Shown here: piece after piece, positions 61,554 through 64,000 of the stretch | Layout of the letters: the number at the start of each line of letters is the position of its first letter | How positions within the stretch are numbered: position 1 is the first letter of the stretch | NCBI GenBank assembly: GCA_022509085.1 | Contig: JAFLTW010000009.1 | Location: 1 to 64,000, forward strand | Reading direction: 5' to 3' | Length of the DNA stretch: 64,000 nucleotides | Origin: Muribaculaceae bacterium | GTDB taxonomy: Bacteria > Bacteroidota > Bacteroidia > Bacteroidales > Muribaculaceae | The notes under the pieces: model-generated | The model's database searches: none | The model's input: only the letters and a program-made list of their open reading frames with translations | Told to the model about the DNA's origin: nothing | Translations under genes and position numbers: made by a program

Positions 61554-63167
61554 TTAAAATATCACTTTACGTACTGAAGTGCCTTTTTTCTCAATCAGTA
61601 TTTGTCCACTGGCAGGATTCAAAATCTCGATTCCCTCCAGGTTGAAATATCGCGGGAGATTTTCTTCCTGACAATTAACGATATCCACTCCGGTAGGTAT
61701 ATCATCATCTCCCACAATAAAGTTGATGTTGCCGTTTTCATCTTCATGGATGTTTCTAATCGTAACGTCGATGGGCTTTCCACTCCAGGAAATCAAGGCA
61801 GGAGTCGTTGAGGCAGACAACTCCGTCTTTTCATAAAGCCCGGGAAACGCATCGCCGTCACGAGTCCAGTTGGAAGGAATACCGTCTGCCTCAACCAAGT
61901 CAACATATTGATGCCTGGGATTTACGTTTACAGTGTTATTGTCCCATACCCTCTGATTGAAATCGATATGCCATACAAGCATTCCATGATGAGGTATGTA
62001 TCGGTCCCAGTCTTTTTGCTGACGGTTCTCTAAAATAAAATATTCGTTTTTGTTTTCAGTGCGGATAATATAGGCTTCATTACAGTCTCCTATCGGCTGT
62101 AATCTTACAAAGTCGGTTGTGTTGATGTCTACAGGATCAAGCCAGCCGAATACGTATCTTTCGTAGGCGGAGAGAAAGGGAGGAGTCCGACTCATGTTGT
62201 TGTATGATCCGGAGTCGAGCAATGTCCAATTCTCGGGAGTGAAAGCGCCTCCGCCGATAGTGGAGTAAAAGTCAGGAAGCCCCAACACATGGCAAAACTC
62301 ATGGCAGAAAGTGCCTATCCCGTCCGGCATCATTTTGTTTTCCGAATGATACTGCAGCTCATTGGAGCAGGCGTAATGATTCAACTTAAAACCGTCATAT
62401 GTTTTGTTGACGCCCGCATCGGTCATATCCCACGAATGGGGCCAGATAGTATCGGGCCCACCGCCGTCGGCTTCGCCATATCCTGCATAGAAAACGTACA
62501 CATTGTCAATCTGGCCGTCGTTATTCTTATCATAATCGGCAAAATTCACCATCCCGTTTTCATACAATATGTCGCAGGCGTCTACAATCATTTCATATGG
62601 TCTTCGGTCTTCTCCCCAGTAGTCGTTCTCTCCGTAATAGGCGGCTGATTTTTCCAGGGTTATCGGGCCGATTATGTCGAAAGTGATGTCAAATTTCCTT
62701 CCTGAATTTTCCAAAAAATATTGTCTTGCGCTTCCGGTGGAAAGATACTCTCTGAAATCTTCCCCATTGAGCATTCCCTCATAGTATTCCTTAGGGTTCT
62801 CCAGCGTGAACTGCACGTCCGGGAATTCAACAAGAATCACGAGTGCTTTCTGCTGTCCGGTCGAGGGGAACGGATCAGACATCAAACCGTTGGCATTGCG
62901 CTTTGCATCAAGCCTTGAATTACGCTTTTGAGTCACATTCCGTTTGAAATCCTCATCCGCAACCACATAAAATCCTTTTTCGTCGATTCTCATTATCTGG
63001 TCGTCGGTATTGTATATGTTGTGGCCTCTCGGGCCGCCATCCATGCGGATTGTAATCATTGTGCCGTCAGGCTGACGCACGTCGATAAAGCCCGGTTTCG
63101 CCACCACGGCGTATATGCCCGGAATGCTGAGGCACAAAGACGAGATAAGGCAAAATATATGTTTCAT
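61554..63167 (-). CDS. Secreted M6-family (immune inhibitor A type) metalloprotease
   Basis: The start is ATG at 63167 (MKHIFCLISSLCLSIPGIYA), because the upstream codon at 63179 is TTG. The 537-residue peptidase has a signal peptide, a propeptide with FIDVRQPDG, and the M6 catalytic core: zinc site H289-E290-H293 in GTFCHEFCHVLGLPDFYS. NVYVFYAGYGEADGGG is also typical. The C-terminus has the same tail form (NLPRYFNLEGIEILNPASGQ). It lies 12 bp from the M60 gene and probably shares its transcript. Confidence 0.88.
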   Translation of the reverse strand: MKHIFCLISSLCLSIPGIYAVVAKPGFIDVRQPDGTMITIRMDGGPRGHNIYNTDDQIMRIDEKGFYVVADEDFKRNVTQKRNSRLDAKRNANGLMSDPFPSTGQQKALVILVEFPDVQFTLENPKEYYEGMLNGEDFREYLSTGSARQYFLENSGRKFDITFDIIGPITLEKSAAYYGENDYWGEDRRPYEMIVDACDILYENGMVNFADYDKNNDGQIDNVYVFYAGYGEADGGGPDTIWPHSWDMTDAGVNKTYDGFKLNHYACSNELQYHSENKMMPDGIGTFCHEFCHVLGLPDFYSTIGGGAFTPENWTLLDSGSYNNMSRTPPFLSAYERYVFGWLDPVDINTTDFVRLQPIGDCNEAYIIRTENKNEYFILENRQQKDWDRYIPHHGMLVWHIDFNQRVWDNNTVNVNPRHQYVDLVEADGIPSNWTRDGDAFPGLYEKTELSASTTPALISWSGKPIDVTIRNIHEDENGNINFIVGDDDIPTGVDIVNCQEENLPRYFNLEGIEILNPASGQILIEKKGTSVRKVIF

Positions 63168-63194
63168 GAGATATTTCAATCAGTTAGGTTTGGA

Positions 63195-64000
63195 TTAAAA
63201 AATTACTTTGACAGCTTTCTCGCCTGTAACTTTAATGAAGATTTCTCCTTTTGCGGGGTTTTCGATTCTTACTCCCTGAAGATTGTAATAGACAGGAGTC
63301 CCTGTGTCGTTGCCAATCCCCTCAACTCCGGCTGCACGCAAATCCTTGGAGTCAGAAGTAAAGTTAAGGTCTATGGGTTGGGATTTGGCAAGTATCTCGC
63401 TTAATCCACCCTCCATCTGGATTCTCATGGCAAACTTATCCGTCCCCTCCGCATCCAAACCTTCGAGCGTGAATGAATAATGATTGTCTTGATACCTGGA
63501 CTCATTTACATATTTACGGGCTTTCAACTGACCGCTCACCTTGTCGAAGACCATCACGAATACAGTACCGTTTTCGGGCTTGTTTCTATAAGTGAAATCC
63601 AAATTGATTTCGGCAGATTTATTTTTGGAATCAAAGTCAACTGTGGGTTTGCCGTCAAAGTCAATCCACGGTTCCTTTACTTCCACTCCGGGGAAATAGA
63701 TCCGGCTTCTCATGTTGAAACCAATCCAGATGTTGCCTCCCGTAGGATAATTGGCATCTCCGAAATTGGCATCGTATGTAATCTCGCCACCATACAGGAA
63801 CCCGGTCAGATCCACAATATCGTCTTTAAACGTGGTATAAGGTATGAAAGGGTTGGTGAAACGTACGAAATCCTCCACTGTTTGGTTATCTCCGGCCATT
63901 CTGAATTCTTCCATATAGAATCCCAGAATATTGTAACAGTAGAATTTATTGATGCCGATTCCCGGACAAGTCCACCCAGAGTCTATGCGATTGAACACCA
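63195..64000 (-). CDS. Secreted protein with the same C-terminal tail, N-terminus beyond the window
   Basis: The frame is open to the right edge, so the start is outside. The visible 267 codons contain beta-rich domains (FLYGGEITYDANFGDANYPT, INLDFTYRNKPENGTVFVMV) and end VYYNLQGVRIENPAKGEIFI, the tail shared with the M60 and M6 peptidases. No catalytic motif is in view. It is the third gene of the secreted cluster, 27 bp upstream of the M6 gene. Confidence 0.7.
   Translation of the reverse strand, partial: VFNRIDSGWTCPGIGINKFYCYNILGFYMEEFRMAGDNQTVEDFVRFTNPFIPYTTFKDDIVDLTGFLYGGEITYDANFGDANYPTGGNIWIGFNMRSRIYFPGVEVKEPWIDFDGKPTVDFDSKNKSAEINLDFTYRNKPENGTVFVMVFDKVSGQLKARKYVNESRYQDNHYSFTLEGLDAEGTDKFAMRIQMEGGLSEILAKSQPIDLNFTSDSKDLRAAGVEGIGNDTGTPVYYNLQGVRIENPAKGEIFIKVTGEKAVKVIF

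Overview
The window looks like chromosome of a gut Bacteroidales, most likely Muribaculaceae-like. The evidence is Bacteroidetes-type promoters (TTTG, 19-20 bp, TAnnTTTG) before many genes, few Shine-Dalgarno sequences, and typical families: succinate/acetate CoA-transferase, SusB-like GH97, C10 and M60 peptidases, DUF6377 regulator, SecG-LptE block, T9SS-like C-terminal tails. The genus is an inference.

Left part (1-29.3 kb) is GC-rich core genome. It holds an edge gene with a frameshifted remnant resembling a restriction-methylase N-terminus, an MFS transporter, a lipoprotein, a CoA-transferase and miaB. Then comes a tight eight-gene plus-strand operon (5979-17897): CHASE2 membrane sensor, FecR-like protein, beta-propeller/OmpA-like protein, TPR-caspase, DUF4384-like protein, LPP20-like protein, transglutaminase-like cysteine protease and a GH97 glucosidase. 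I consider this the best candidate for an undescribed system: an exported protein set with two intact cysteine-peptidase active sites next to a membrane CHASE2 sensor. A probable small RNA follows, then a minus-strand block (sigma-54 AAA+ regulator, lptE, unknown, secG, DUF6377 regulator), an M24 peptidase, a C10 peptidase and prmC-recX-comF.

A tRNA with anticodon CAU at 29261 marks the start of an AT-rich accessory island. The 3' part of this tRNA recurs three more times (29.4, 31.1 and 34.5 kb, same orientation), cutting the first 5 kb into cassettes: one with an AAA-ATPase/PD-(D/E)XK protein, one with three unknown genes. Beyond lie a compact five-gene operon headed by an HNH plus DGQH-domain nuclease and ended by a HIRAN protein, dead genes (phosphoesterase, an amber-interrupted gene, a frameshifted gene), a PD-(D/E)XK/WYL operon with unknown genes, a phage terminase remnant, and an Abi_2 HEPN protein followed by an abiF-like RNA. 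No integrase is visible, so the island looks like layered, partly decayed insertions rich in defence-like genes.

From 47 to 56.5 kb the sequence is mosaic: nitroreductase, TonB-type receptor, Crp regulator, DUF3800 protein, cupin, Schlafen/AlbA-type regulator, flavodoxin-like reductase and alpha/beta hydrolase. Between them lie three copies of a dispersed repeat and fragments of neighbouring genes. The right end (56.6-64 kb) is a minus-strand cluster of large secreted proteins (M60 peptidase, M6 peptidase, an unknown one) that share the same C-terminal tail.
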